From NCBI RefSeq assembly GCF_003054965.1, contig NZ_MIES01000026.1, forward strand, positions 496,001 to 560,000: a stretch of 64,000 bases of DNA. The letters run 5' to 3'. The position numbers and the translations under genes were made by a program. Numbering within the stretch: position 1 is the stretch's first letter; each line of letters opens with the position of its first letter. The notes under the pieces are model-generated. The model was not told where the DNA came from and did not search any database. It saw only the letters and a program-made list of their open reading frames with translations. Below are positions 18,184 to 26,934 of the stretch, piece after piece. This DNA comes from Saccharospirillum sp. MSK14-1 (GTDB taxonomy: Bacteria > Pseudomonadota > Gammaproteobacteria > Pseudomonadales > Natronospirillaceae).

Positions 18184-18695
18184 AGCGGAACCTCCGGTTG
18201 GCGGTTGAGCGGAGCGCGGTTCAGTGGCGCCAGGGCAGATACGCTCAGTCGGTCGTTATCGTCCAAAATAAAATCAATATTGGCGCGGCCTTCGTAGGCA
18301 ATGCGCACCAATCCCAAGCAGCTGCGTGCCATGTTGAGCGGTTCACGGGAGATTTCCCGAATGCGTTCCAGGTACGCCTGATAAGGGTCCTGAACGCCGC
18401 GGATCCATTGCAGTGTGCGATCCAGTTCGGCCAAGTGCGGTCGAGTGTTGCTGTTCACAGCGTTGTCGACCTGAATGCTGATGTCGGCTTCGGTGATGGT
18501 CACACTGACGTCAATGGTTTCACCTTCGCTGCCATATTTGATGCTGTTTTCCAGCAGTTCGCAGATCACCATGGTGTAGGTATCGATGGCTGTTTCCGGC
18601 AGATCGGTTTGACGCAAAAATGCCTGCGTTTGATCGTTGATGCGCGCGATTTCGTGCCAGTCCGGCTGAATACTGAATGTCAGTACATCGTTCAT
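18180..18695 (-). CDS. RsbW-like serine kinase / ATP-binding regulator
   Basis: A 171-residue GHKL ATPase-like protein. The N box is VICELLENSIKYGS (E-N-x-x-K-Y-G), followed by strands DVSVTITEADISIQVDNAV; the later G-boxes are weak, as in slr1658-type regulators. It probably phosphorylates the STAS protein encoded next or binds it. It overlaps the GGDEF-EAL stop and the STAS start by four bases each (ATGA). It has no membrane segment, so it is cytoplasmic. Kinase activity is inferred from the fold and neighbours; the shortened C-terminal ATP lid leaves some doubt. Confidence 0.78.
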   Translation of the reverse strand: MNDVLTFSIQPDWHEIARINDQTQAFLRQTDLPETAIDTYTMVICELLENSIKYGSEGETIDVSVTITEADISIQVDNAVNSNTRPHLAELDRTLQWIRGVQDPYQAYLERIREISREPLNMARSCLGLVRIAYEGRANIDFILDDNDRLSVSALAPLNRAPLNRQPEVPL

Positions 18696-20734
18696 AGCGG
18701 CGTGGTTCCTTCAGGATCGACGAGCAAACTGTCGCGAGCCGCCAGCTCTGGAATAGCCGTGGCGGGTTCGGGGCGACAAAACAAGAAACCCTGGATATAG
18801 CGGCAACCGTATGACTGAAGTTGCGTCAGTTGCTCCTGACGCTCAACACCTTCAGCAACCACGGCCAACCCGATGGCGTCGGCCATGGACATAATTGAAC
18901 CAACGATGGCGGCGGTGACGGGGTCGGTGGCAATGTCATCGACGAAACTTTTGTCGATCTTCAGACGATCAATCGGCAAGTGTTTCAGGTAGGCCAAAGA
19001 GGCGTACTTGGTTCCGAAGTCGTCGATCGATACGGTAACGCCCAACTCGCGTAAACGATGAAGGTGATCGATGACGTCTTCCCGGCCTTCTATCCAGATG
19101 GTTTCACTCAGTTCCAAGTCCAATCCATCGGCCGGGTAACCGGTTTCCTTTAGGATATCCTGAACGCGTTTAACAAAATGGGTGTCTCGTAATTGTTGAG
19201 CTGAAACGTTAACGCTCAATCGGTCGAAATGAAGACCGGAGCGGCGCCAGGCAGCGCCCTGTTGGCAGGCGCTGCGTAAAATATGCTCACCCAGGGGGCG
19301 AATCAATCCGGATTCTTCAGCGATGTCGATAAAGGTGCCGGGTCCCAATAAGCCTTCGCTGGGGGAATCCCATCGGGCCAGCACTTCCAGTCCACTCAGT
19401 CGACCGGTTTTCACATCCACAATGCCCTGGAAACGGGTCACGATTTCGCCATCTTCGATCGCCCGGCGTAATTTAGCCTGGCGGGTCAGGCGCTCACCCA
19501 TGTGTTCGACCAGACTTTCAGAGACACGCTGATAGCCATTTTTGCCATTCGCCTTGGCGGCATACATGGCGCTGTCGAGCAGGCGCAGCAATTTCTCGCT
19601 GCTTTGACCGCGCTGATAATCGCTGATACCAATGCTGGCGGTGAGGAAAAATTCCTGGTCTTCCAGCGTGACCGGTTCGGCAATGCGAGCCAGAATTTGT
19701 TCGGCAATCTGGTTGGTACTATCGAGGTGATCCAGGTGACGCAGTAACAGTAAAAACTCATCACCACCCATGCGGGCGACGGTATCGCTGTCGCGCACGC
19801 AGTCGACAATGCGCTCGGCGACGATGCGCAACATTTCGTCGCCGGATCGATGGCCGAGGTGATCGTTCACCAACTTGAATCCATCCAGATCGATCAACAT
19901 CAGGCCGATGCATTCACCGCTGCGATCAGCCGATGACATCGCCTGTGACAGACGGTCGTCGAACAATCGCCGGTTGGATAAGCCGGTCAACTGGTCGTAG
20001 TGCGCCATCTGAAACAGTTGCTCTTCAGCTTCTTTTTGACGCGTAACGTCCGTGAGTACGGCAATGTACTGACTGAGGCTGGCGTCGTCTGCGCGCACCT
20101 CAGTAATGGAGAGCCACAATGCATAACGACTGCCATCTTGGCGCTCACCCCAGAGTTCACCCTGCCAGCTGCCCTTGGCCAGCAAAGACTGGCTGACGGA
20201 CGCCATAAACTCAGGATTCTCTTCGACTTCGGCGTGAAAGGTTGCGGTCTCGCCCAGTACGTCGCCCGGTTGATAGCCGGTAATGTGCGTGTAAGCCGGG
20301 TTCACGTCGATGACCCGCAAGTCCGGGTCCATGATCAAAATGCCTTCCAAAGCCGATTCAAAGACCCGGGCATTGAGCTCAATTTTTTCTTCAATTTGTC
20401 GGCGGGAAGTGACGTCGATGCCGATAACACTGATCTGATTTGAGGCGGGAAGGGGCAGAAATAACAGGGCAATGCTGACCATGCCAGCCGAGAGCGTGGC
20501 TTCTTGAGTTTCGCCGCTGTGCAGTGCACTCAAGGCGGTGCTTAGCCAGGGATCGGTCAAGCGTTCCCCGGGACTGACCCCCCATTGATGCTGCACCAAC
20601 CAACTGCCAGCATTGGCGTCGAGCAAGGTGCCGTCGGCGTCAACGAGTAACACGGGGCAGGGATTATTCTGGGCGTCCTGAACAAGACTGACGGGCAACT
20701 CATTCAGCCGATTGGCGCCTCTACTCGTGTCCAT
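18692..20734 (-). CDS. PAS-GGDEF-EAL c-di-GMP turnover protein
   Basis: A 680-residue protein: two PAS-like domains (about residues 15-120 and 120-240), GGDEF (about 245-410) and EAL (about 415-670). The cyclase motif GGDEF is intact, with an inhibitory RxxD site (RDSD) five residues before it. The EAL motif reads EVL, and loop 6 reads DDFGTKYASL rather than DFGTGYSSL. The metal and catalytic residues (E of EVL, N of NVSAQQ, ELSE, DD, KID, AEGVE, QG) are all kept. The start at 20734 has GGAGGA five bases upstream and is preferred to 20761. It heads the six-gene partner-switch operon. Soluble; no membrane segment. Confidence 0.92.
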   Translation of the reverse strand: MDTSRGANRLNELPVSLVQDAQNNPCPVLLVDADGTLLDANAGSWLVQHQWGVSPGERLTDPWLSTALSALHSGETQEATLSAGMVSIALLFLPLPASNQISVIGIDVTSRRQIEEKIELNARVFESALEGILIMDPDLRVIDVNPAYTHITGYQPGDVLGETATFHAEVEENPEFMASVSQSLLAKGSWQGELWGERQDGSRYALWLSITEVRADDASLSQYIAVLTDVTRQKEAEEQLFQMAHYDQLTGLSNRRLFDDRLSQAMSSADRSGECIGLMLIDLDGFKLVNDHLGHRSGDEMLRIVAERIVDCVRDSDTVARMGGDEFLLLLRHLDHLDSTNQIAEQILARIAEPVTLEDQEFFLTASIGISDYQRGQSSEKLLRLLDSAMYAAKANGKNGYQRVSESLVEHMGERLTRQAKLRRAIEDGEIVTRFQGIVDVKTGRLSGLEVLARWDSPSEGLLGPGTFIDIAEESGLIRPLGEHILRSACQQGAAWRRSGLHFDRLSVNVSAQQLRDTHFVKRVQDILKETGYPADGLDLELSETIWIEGREDVIDHLHRLRELGVTVSIDDFGTKYASLAYLKHLPIDRLKIDKSFVDDIATDPVTAAIVGSIMSMADAIGLAVVAEGVERQEQLTQLQSYGCRYIQGFLFCRPEPATAIPELAARDSLLVDPEGTTPL

Positions 20735-20848
20735 GCCCGTCCTCCGAACTGGACCATCCAATTACCCAGTTCAATATTGTCAGTTGCTAATAAAAAGTAG
20801 CAGAGCTTGACCTCTCCGACAACGATCATTGGTCGAACCCAGCGTCAT

Positions 20849-20876
20849 GTGGGCCGGTCAAAGGTGACCGGCCCAC
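20849..20876 (-). terminator. Long hairpin after ligC
   Basis: GTGGGCCGGTCA (20849-20860) and TGACCGGCCCAC (20865-20876) make a perfect 12-bp stem with a four-base loop, six bases after the ligC stop. No T-run follows on the minus strand, so it may act as an mRNA 3'-end stabiliser or a weak terminator for the lig operon. Confidence 0.6.
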
Positions 20877-20881
20877 AACGA

Positions 20882-21835
20882 TCAGCGCTGTTGAATGAGC
20901 AACTGTTCCATCTCGTTCAGGCTTTCCATGGCAGGCAAGCACTGAGCGACGCTGGCATTGGGTTCACGGCCTTCGCGAATGGCATTAATGAATTCACGAT
21001 CCTGCAATTCGATGCCGTTCATTGAGACGTCAACCTTGGACACGTCGATGGGGTTTTCGTTGCCGTCCACCAGGTCGTCGTACCGCGCGATGTAGGTGCC
21101 GTTATCGCAGATGTAGCGGAAGAAGGTGCCGAACGGACCGTCGTTGTTGAACGACAGCGACAGCGTGCACAGCGCGCCAGAAGGCACCTTCATACCGATG
21201 CTCATGTCCATAGCGATGCCCAGTTCCGGGTGGGTTGGGCCTTCCATCGCCTGAACGTGGTTGGCTTTTTCACCGGTCTGGTACTGGAACAGATCGACCG
21301 TGTGGCAAGCGTGGTGCCACAGCAGGTGGTCGGTCCAGGAGCGTGGCTTACCCAGTGCATTTTTGTTGGAGCGGCGGAAGAAGTAAGTCTGGACATCCAT
21401 TTGCTGGACCTTCAGTTCACCGGCCTGGATTTTGTTGTGAATCCATTGGTGGCTCGGGTTGAACCGACGGGTATGGCCGGCCATGGCGACCAGGCCGGTT
21501 TCCTGCTGAACTTTCACCAGCTCGCGGGCGTCTTCGATGTTATCGGCCATGGGGATCTCCACCATGACGTGCTTGCCCGCTTTCAGGCACTGGATCGCCT
21601 GACTGGCGTGCACCTGGGTCGGCGTCGCCAGTACAACGGCATCGACGGCGTCGTCTTTCAGCGCTTCGCCAAGGTCGGTGTGGAAGTTGTCGATGCCGCG
21701 CTCTTTGGCGAACTCAGCGACACCGTCTTGATCACGGCCGACAATGGAATGGACGTCGACACCGTCGATCTTGCTGAGGGCGTCCAGGTGTTTCATACCA
21801 AAGGCACCAGCGGCACCGGCTACACAGATTTTCAT
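20882..21835 (-). CDS. ligC: 4-carboxy-2-hydroxymuconate-6-semialdehyde dehydrogenase
   Basis: A 317-residue Gfo/Idh/MocA-family NAD(P) oxidoreductase that oxidises the cyclic hemiacetal of 4-carboxy-2-hydroxymuconate-6-semialdehyde to 2-pyrone-4,6-dicarboxylate. The N-terminus MKICVAGAAGAFGMKHLDAL is the Rossmann glycine motif; EIPMADN corresponds to the conserved E-P substrate-contact motif (with IPMA). LLWHHACHTVDLF carries the active-site His residues. It is the last gene of the TRAP-ligK-galD-ligI operon, one base from the preceding stop. Confidence 0.93.
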   Translation of the reverse strand: MKICVAGAAGAFGMKHLDALSKIDGVDVHSIVGRDQDGVAEFAKERGIDNFHTDLGEALKDDAVDAVVLATPTQVHASQAIQCLKAGKHVMVEIPMADNIEDARELVKVQQETGLVAMAGHTRRFNPSHQWIHNKIQAGELKVQQMDVQTYFFRRSNKNALGKPRSWTDHLLWHHACHTVDLFQYQTGEKANHVQAMEGPTHPELGIAMDMSIGMKVPSGALCTLSLSFNNDGPFGTFFRYICDNGTYIARYDDLVDGNENPIDVSKVDVSMNGIELQDREFINAIREGREPNASVAQCLPAMESLNEMEQLLIQQR

Positions 21836-21836
21836 A

Positions 21837-22727
21837 TCAATCCTCCGTTAAAGGTTGGAGTTTCAAGGCGGAAATCAGGGCGTCGGCGGTAACGCGCACA
21901 TCGTCGTTCGCCGCCTCGGCCAGGTTCAGCTCACCCAGCCGGCGTTGCCAGCTGACCGTCCGTTCGGACAGTGGCTCGGCCATGCCCAGTTCATTCAGGA
22001 AATGACACACTTCGGTCATCTCGGCGGCGCGTCGGCCACCGTGGTTGAGCATGCGCTCAAAGTTGTAGGCGCTGCGTTGAGCCCAGTCAGCACCCGGATG
22101 GGATGCGTTCAATGACGCCAGGACATCGTCTTCGACACCCGCCAGCCGTCCTGCCAGCACACATTCGGCGGTCAGCGCTTCCAGGCCTTTAACCATGATC
22201 GATCGCACCATCTTGACCGATGAGGCTTTGCCAACCGGTCCAGCCTGGATGCTGGCGTTCAAGTTCAGGCGGTTCAAGGCGTCCAATGCCGAATCACAGT
22301 GCTCGCCGCTGATCAGCAGTGGCGTCCGGTTACGCGCGGGCAGTACCGGCGCCATCACGGCGACATCGACGTAGCGGCCACCGGCTGCGGTAATGGCTGC
22401 GGCTGATCGTTGCTTGGTTTGAGGCGCGCACGAGTTGCAGTCGAAAAACAACGCACCCGTGCTGAGCAACGCCGCCGCTTCGATGGCCACGGCATTGGCC
22501 TGGTCGGCGGTGACGACGGAAATGACCCAATCAGCACCGTTCAGCGCCTCAGCTAAACTGGCGCAGCCAATGACCTGAGCGCGTTGCAGGCGTTCGGTCA
22601 GTGCGCCGTCCGACTGAACATCGAAGGCGCGCACGTCGGCCAGCCCACTGCGATCCAGGCTGCTGGCGAAGGCCTCACCGGCTTCGCCGAAGCCGATAAA
22701 GGCAAGTGTTAATGCGCGGCTGTCCAT
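21837..22727 (-). CDS. NAD(P)-dependent dehydrogenase, 6-phosphogluconate dehydrogenase-like with DUF1932
   Basis: A 296-residue beta-hydroxyacid-dehydrogenase-like protein. The Rossmann motif is AFIGFGEAGEAFA. A family-like KMVRSIMVKGLEAL helix holds the expected catalytic Lys region, and the C-terminal part matches DUF1932. It sits between ligI and ligC, adjoining ligC by one base, so it is co-expressed with the protocatechuate route, yet every known step of that pathway is already covered. It could reduce or oxidise a side product or a related hydroxy acid. No specific substrate is claimed. Confidence 0.8.
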   Translation of the reverse strand: MDSRALTLAFIGFGEAGEAFASSLDRSGLADVRAFDVQSDGALTERLQRAQVIGCASLAEALNGADWVISVVTADQANAVAIEAAALLSTGALFFDCNSCAPQTKQRSAAAITAAGGRYVDVAVMAPVLPARNRTPLLISGEHCDSALDALNRLNLNASIQAGPVGKASSVKMVRSIMVKGLEALTAECVLAGRLAGVEDDVLASLNASHPGADWAQRSAYNFERMLNHGGRRAAEMTEVCHFLNELGMAEPLSERTVSWQRRLGELNLAEAANDDVRVTADALISALKLQPLTED

Positions 22728-22739
22728 GGCGGCGTTCGC

Positions 22740-23618
22740 TCAGCGCTCCCAGTAGAGGCGCATCGGGTTGTCGATCAGCAGTTTCTGGCGCGCAGCTTCA
22801 GTGGTGGCAATGCGTGGAATCACATCGACCAGCACGCCGTCGTCCGGCACATGCGATTTCATGTTCGGGTGCGGCCAGTCGGTGCCCCACAACACGCGAT
22901 CCGGGAAGCGTTCAACCAGGGTGCGGGCGAAGGGTACGACGTCGTCGTATTCCGGACCGTCGATGGTCAGACGTTCCGGGCAGCTGACTTTGGTCCAGAT
23001 GTTGGGGTTGTCTTCCAGCAGTTGGATAAACGACTGGAAACCCGTGCCATCGACGCCTTCGCTGACGTCTGGACGGCCCATATGATCAACCACAATGGTT
23101 GTATCAAACTGGGCTAACAGCGGCTTCAGACCTTCCAGATCGGGCGCTTCAAAGTAGACAACGATGTGCCAGCCCAGCGGTTTGATCTTTTCGTAGATGG
23201 TCAGGAAATTTTCCCATGGTGTGTCGTCGACCAGCCGTTTGACGAAGTTGAAACGCACCGCGCGTACGCCGGCGTCGTCCATCTTCTGCAATTCTTCGGT
23301 GGTGACTTCTTTGCCGACAAAGGCGACACCACGCGCCAGCTCGCCAGCGCTGTTCAGCGCATCGACCAGAGCGTCGTTGTTCTTGCCATGGCAGGACGCC
23401 TGGACAATGACATTGCGGCTGAAACCGAGGTGATCGCGCAGCGCGAACAGCTGGTCTTTGCCAGCGTCGCACGGCGTGTATTTACGCTCCGGCGCGTAGG
23501 GGAATTTATCTTCCGGACCAAACACATGACAGTGCGCATCGACGGCGCCAGCCGGTGGTTGATAGTCAGGTTTTTTCGGGTTGGGGTGAAACGGCAGATA
23601 GCCTTCGCTCATAGGCAT
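22740..23618 (-). CDS. ligI: 2-pyrone-4,6-dicarboxylate hydrolase
   Basis: A 292-residue amidohydrolase-family lactonase that opens 2-pyrone-4,6-dicarboxylate to 4-oxalomesaconate. Seen: VDAHCHVFGP (HxH, residues about 28-30), VVDHMGRPD (His and Arg near the substrate) and LWGTDWPHPN with the catalytic Asp. Length and motifs match LigI of sphingomonads, an enzyme that does not need metal. It lies downstream of galD across a 183-base gap containing a large inverted repeat. Confidence 0.94.
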   Translation of the reverse strand: MPMSEGYLPFHPNPKKPDYQPPAGAVDAHCHVFGPEDKFPYAPERKYTPCDAGKDQLFALRDHLGFSRNVIVQASCHGKNNDALVDALNSAGELARGVAFVGKEVTTEELQKMDDAGVRAVRFNFVKRLVDDTPWENFLTIYEKIKPLGWHIVVYFEAPDLEGLKPLLAQFDTTIVVDHMGRPDVSEGVDGTGFQSFIQLLEDNPNIWTKVSCPERLTIDGPEYDDVVPFARTLVERFPDRVLWGTDWPHPNMKSHVPDDGVLVDVIPRIATTEAARQKLLIDNPMRLYWER

Positions 23619-23685
23619 GCGTTTTTGCTCCTAACCGGACAAGTTGCCGGTTGTTGTATCAATGCTGTGGATCCGGCCCGGTCGG

Positions 23686-23772
23686 CCATCACTCATTAGG
23701 GGTCGGCGTAAATCCGTCCATGGAGCCTAGGCCTCGGCATCCATGCCTCGGACTCCCCCTAATGAGTGATGG
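23686..23772. repeat. 17-bp perfect inverted repeat between galD and ligI
   Basis: CCATCACTCATTAGGGG (23686-23702) is exactly complementary to CCCCTAATGAGTGATGG (23756-23772). The 53-base centre includes two CCTCGG repeats and a CCTAGG palindrome. It fills most of the only wide gap within the lig operon. It could be an mRNA-processing or attenuation hairpin or the remnant of a small mobile repeat. No second copy was recognised in this window. Confidence 0.7.
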
Positions 23773-23801
23773 TCAACCTGACCTCAGTTTGTGGCGCTTG
23801 T

Positions 23802-24848
23802 TCAGGCGAATACGGTGCCGTCCATCAACTTGCGCGCGGTGCGCAAAATGGCGGCGCTGTCGACATCGCCCTGCTCGTTGCGCTTCAGTACCACCGTGGT
23901 TTCGCCACTGGGGTGTTCAATGGCCATATCGTCGCCGCTGATCTGCGCGACTTCGTGCGCGACCGAGCCTTCAATAGCGCAGGCCGTCGCCACCGACACC
24001 GCGCCCAGTACGCCAATGGAGGCGTGGCAGCGATGCGGAATAAAGGTACGGGTGGAGATCACACCACCGTTGGTCGGCGCGCTGACCAGACTCATCTTGG
24101 GCACGGTTTTTTCGGTCACGTCGCCCAGGTTCATCAGGTAGCCGGCTTGCAGGCGGATTTTTTCCAGACGCGCTTTTAGCTCGTCGTTGGCGTCCATTTC
24201 CTCACGGGTTTCTGTGCCGCTGATGCCGAAATCACGGGCGCGCAGCAGCACCGTCGGCATGCCGTTATCGATGCAGGTGACGCGCGTGCCTTCGATGGTG
24301 TCGTAGGCGTTGCCCGTAGGCAGCAGCGCACCGCAGCTGGAGCCTGCGGTGTCTTTAAAGGTGATCAACACCGGCGCTGAGGTGCCTGGCACACCATCGA
24401 TTCGGGCATCGCCGTCGTAGCTGACCTGGCCATTCGGGGTTTGAATATCCGCGACCGCTACTTGCCCGGTGTTGGCCATAAAGATGCGCACCGAGGTTTC
24501 ATCGCCCTGGGTTTCGACTAAGCCACGTTCAATGGCAAACGGGCCGACGCCGGCGAGCATGTTGCCGCAGTTTTGGGCATCGGTGACGATGGCTTCGTCG
24601 ATCAGCACGTACAGAAACAGATATTCGACGTCGACATCCGGCTTGTCCGATTGACGGACCACGGCAATTTTCGAGGTCAGCGGGTCAGCGCCGCCCATAC
24701 CGTCAATCTGGCGCGGGTCGGGCGAACCCATGATCTTCAGCAAAAACGCATCGCGTTCGGCGGTGTCCGTGGGCAGGTCGTCCGCCAGGAAGTAGCCGCC
24801 CTTGGAGCTGCCGCCGCGCATCCACATGCAGGGCGCCGACTTAGACAT
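23802..24848 (-). CDS. galD: 4-oxalomesaconate tautomerase, PrpF family
   Basis: A 348-residue PrpF-family isomerase (DapF-like fold). Motifs are [21 protein letters not shown] at the N-terminus and [18 protein letters not shown] with the family Cys. In gallate and protocatechuate pathways GalD/LigU-type enzymes isomerise 4-oxalomesaconate between keto and enol (or double-bond) forms before hydration. Overlaps ligK by eight bases. Placed between ligK and ligI, it fits the tautomerase step that links LigI to LigJ. The related aconitate isomerase PrpF is the alternative reading, less likely here. The symbol is given by analogy and could equally be ligU. Confidence 0.85.
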   Translation of the reverse strand: MSKSAPCMWMRGGSSKGGYFLADDLPTDTAERDAFLLKIMGSPDPRQIDGMGGADPLTSKIAVVRQSDKPDVDVEYLFLYVLIDEAIVTDAQNCGNMLAGVGPFAIERGLVETQGDETSVRIFMANTGQVAVADIQTPNGQVSYDGDARIDGVPGTSAPVLITFKDTAGSSCGALLPTGNAYDTIEGTRVTCIDNGMPTVLLRARDFGISGTETREEMDANDELKARLEKIRLQAGYLMNLGDVTEKTVPKMSLVSAPTNGGVISTRTFIPHRCHASIGVLGAVSVATACAIEGSVAHEVAQISGDDMAIEHPSGETTVVLKRNEQGDVDSAAILRTARKLMDGTVFA

Positions 24849-25512
24849 ATTTCAGCCCTTTTTCTTTCAGGCGCGGGCGCATGTCGTAAATGTCCAGGCC
24901 CAGTTCGCCATTGGCCAGACGGACGCGTTTTTCTTCCTCTTTGGCCATGCGCTCGCGGGATTTTTCCAGTACCTCGGCGGCTTCTTCGCGGCGCACGACG
25001 CAGACGCCGTCGTCGTCGGCAACGATGATGTCGCCCGGATTGACCAGCTCACCGGCACAGACGATGGGCACGTTCACAGAACCGAGGGTTTCTTTCACCG
25101 TGCCTTGTGCGAAGACCGCCTTGGACCAGACGGGGAAATTCATCTCGGTCAGGTCTTTGGTGTCGCGAACGCCCGCATCGATGATCAGACCAACGCCGCC
25201 GCGCGCTTGCATGGAGGTCGCCAAGAGGTCGCCAAAGTAGCCCGCGTTGGACGGCGAAGTGGGTGCCAGCACCAAAATGTCACCGGCTTTTACCTGCTCG
25301 ATGGCAACGTGCACCATCCAGTTGTCCGCCGGCGGTGCAGAGATGGTGACGGCCGAAGCCGCCAGCATTTTGCCCTTGAAAATGGGTTTCATGTAATCAG
25401 CCAGCAGACCTTTGCGGCCCTGGGCTTCATGAACGGTAGCGACGCCACATTCGGCCAGACCGTCAATGATGGCCTGATCGGCGCGTTCGATGTTTTGCAC
25501 GACAACACTCAT
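24841..25512 (-). CDS. ligK: 4-carboxy-4-hydroxy-2-oxoadipate aldolase / oxaloacetate decarboxylase
   Basis: A 223-residue class II aldolase of the HMG/CHA aldolase (RraA-like) fold. It splits 4-carboxy-4-hydroxy-2-oxoadipate to pyruvate and oxaloacetate and can decarboxylate oxaloacetate. The metal and substrate segment [14 protein letters not shown] contains the conserved R-D pair, and [10 protein letters not shown] is typical of the family. It overlaps galD. It is the last pathway step, delivering central metabolites. Expressed from the TRAP-lig operon after three hairpins at 25565-25642. Confidence 0.93.
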   Translation of the reverse strand: MSVVVQNIERADQAIIDGLAECGVATVHEAQGRKGLLADYMKPIFKGKMLAASAVTISAPPADNWMVHVAIEQVKAGDILVLAPTSPSNAGYFGDLLATSMQARGGVGLIIDAGVRDTKDLTEMNFPVWSKAVFAQGTVKETLGSVNVPIVCAGELVNPGDIIVADDDGVCVVRREEAAEVLEKSRERMAKEEEKRVRLANGELGLDIYDMRPRLKEKGLKYV

Positions 25513-25564
25513 CGGAAATGCTCCTGCGTTGAGTTCACCGCGGTCGGAAAATACTCGGGGAGTC

Positions 25565-25642
25565 CACCCGGCCGCCGGGTGAAAAGAACCGGCGGTGGCC
25601 GGTTCGAACTGTCAATAGAAAGGCCGGCAGGCAGCGCCGGCC
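25565..25642 (-). terminator. Three consecutive hairpins between dctM and ligK
   Basis: Three GC-rich stems follow the TRAP permease stop: GGCCGGC/GCCGGCC (25622-25642, with TTTC after it on the minus strand), GAACCGGC/GCCGGTTC (25586-25605) and CACCCGG/CCGGGTG (25565-25581). The first resembles a weak terminator. Together they probably reduce read-through or tune mRNA decay between the transporter and the catabolic genes of one operon. Confidence 0.6.
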
Positions 25643-25647
25643 GGACT

Positions 25648-26934
25648 CTAAATTAATCCCAGTGCCAACACCGGGAAGGCGATCAGCAGCGCCAGACGAA
25701 CGATGTCCGACAGTACGAACGGCACTACGCCTTTGAAAATTTCGGTAATGCGCACGTCTTGTGACACCGATTTAATGACGAAGACATTCATGCCAATCGG
25801 CGGTGTGATCAGACCCAATTCCACGGTGATCACGGTGACGATACCGAACCAGATCGGATCGAAACCGGCCTGCATCGCCAACGGGTACACAATCGGTACC
25901 GTCAGCAGCAACATCGCGATGGAGTCCATCACCATGCCCAGCACAACGTAGAGCGCCAGAATGGCGAGCAGAATCATGAAGGGCGACAGATCCAGGTGCG
26001 TGACGATTTCGATCAGCGTCTGGGAAATGCGTGATACCTGCAGGAAGTAACCGAACACTTCGGCGCCGATGACCATAAAGAAAATCATCGTCGACATGAT
26101 CAGGGTTTCCTGAATGGCATCGACAAAATCTTTCCAGCCCATGCCACGGAATAAGGCAATCACCAGCGCACCGGCGGCACCCACAGAGGCGGCTTCGGTG
26201 GGCGTGAAAATACCGCCGTAAATACCACCGATGATCAGCGCAAAGATGGCGCCGAACGGAACCAGACCTTTCAAACCCGCCAGTTTTTCGCGCAGGTTAG
26301 TGGCTTCACCCGGGGTCGCCAGTTCCGGCTTCAGCGCCACGGTCACAGCAATGGCCACCATGTACAGCACCAGACCGAGCAAGCCGGGAAGGATACCGGC
26401 AATGAACATATCGCCGACCGACTGTTCGGTCATCAGACCGTACAGCAGCAGCGCCAGCGATGGCGGAATCATAATGCCCAGGGTGCCGCCAGCGGCCAGC
26501 GTACCGGTGGCCAGCGAACTGGCGTAGCCGTTCTTTTTCATTTCCGGCAGCGCCACTTTGGACATGGATGCTGCGGTGGCCAACGACGAACCAGAGATGG
26601 CGGAAAACACACCGCAGGAGGTGACGGCCGCCAAGGCCATGCCGCCGCGCCAGGCACCGAACAAGGTTTTAGCACCGTGGAACAGTTCCGCCGACATCCG
26701 TGCTTTGGAGGCAAAGACCCCCATCAGAATAAACATCGGAATGGGGCTGAAGTCGTAGGAGGAAATGGTTTCAAAAGCGCCGTTTTCCAAAATGGAAATG
26801 GCCGGTTTAAAAGCAATGATCCAGCCGAAACCGACAAAGCCGGTGATGCCCATCGCCAGGGCGATGGGCATGCGCAGCGCGATCAGGCCGAACATGCCGG
26901 CGACGCAGAGGAAGCCGATGATTTCAGAACTCAT
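25648..26934 (-). CDS. TRAP transporter large permease (DctM family)
   Basis: A 428-residue membrane protein with about 12 segments typical of DctM: N-terminal VAGMFGLIALRMPIALAMG, the IPMFILMGVF motif, FSAISGSSLATAASMSKVALPEMKKNGY and MIPPSLALLLYG. It carries out Na+-coupled uptake of an organic acid delivered by the DctP protein encoded upstream. The start overlaps the DctQ stop (ATGA). The operon also carries ligK, galD, ligI and ligC, so the substrate is probably protocatechuate, pyrone dicarboxylate or a related aromatic or dicarboxylic acid (inferred). Confidence 0.93.
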   Translation of the reverse strand: MSSEIIGFLCVAGMFGLIALRMPIALAMGITGFVGFGWIIAFKPAISILENGAFETISSYDFSPIPMFILMGVFASKARMSAELFHGAKTLFGAWRGGMALAAVTSCGVFSAISGSSLATAASMSKVALPEMKKNGYASSLATGTLAAGGTLGIMIPPSLALLLYGLMTEQSVGDMFIAGILPGLLGLVLYMVAIAVTVALKPELATPGEATNLREKLAGLKGLVPFGAIFALIIGGIYGGIFTPTEAASVGAAGALVIALFRGMGWKDFVDAIQETLIMSTMIFFMVIGAEVFGYFLQVSRISQTLIEIVTHLDLSPFMILLAILALYVVLGMVMDSIAMLLLTVPIVYPLAMQAGFDPIWFGIVTVITVELGLITPPIGMNVFVIKSVSQDVRITEIFKGVVPFVLSDIVRLALLIAFPVLALGLI

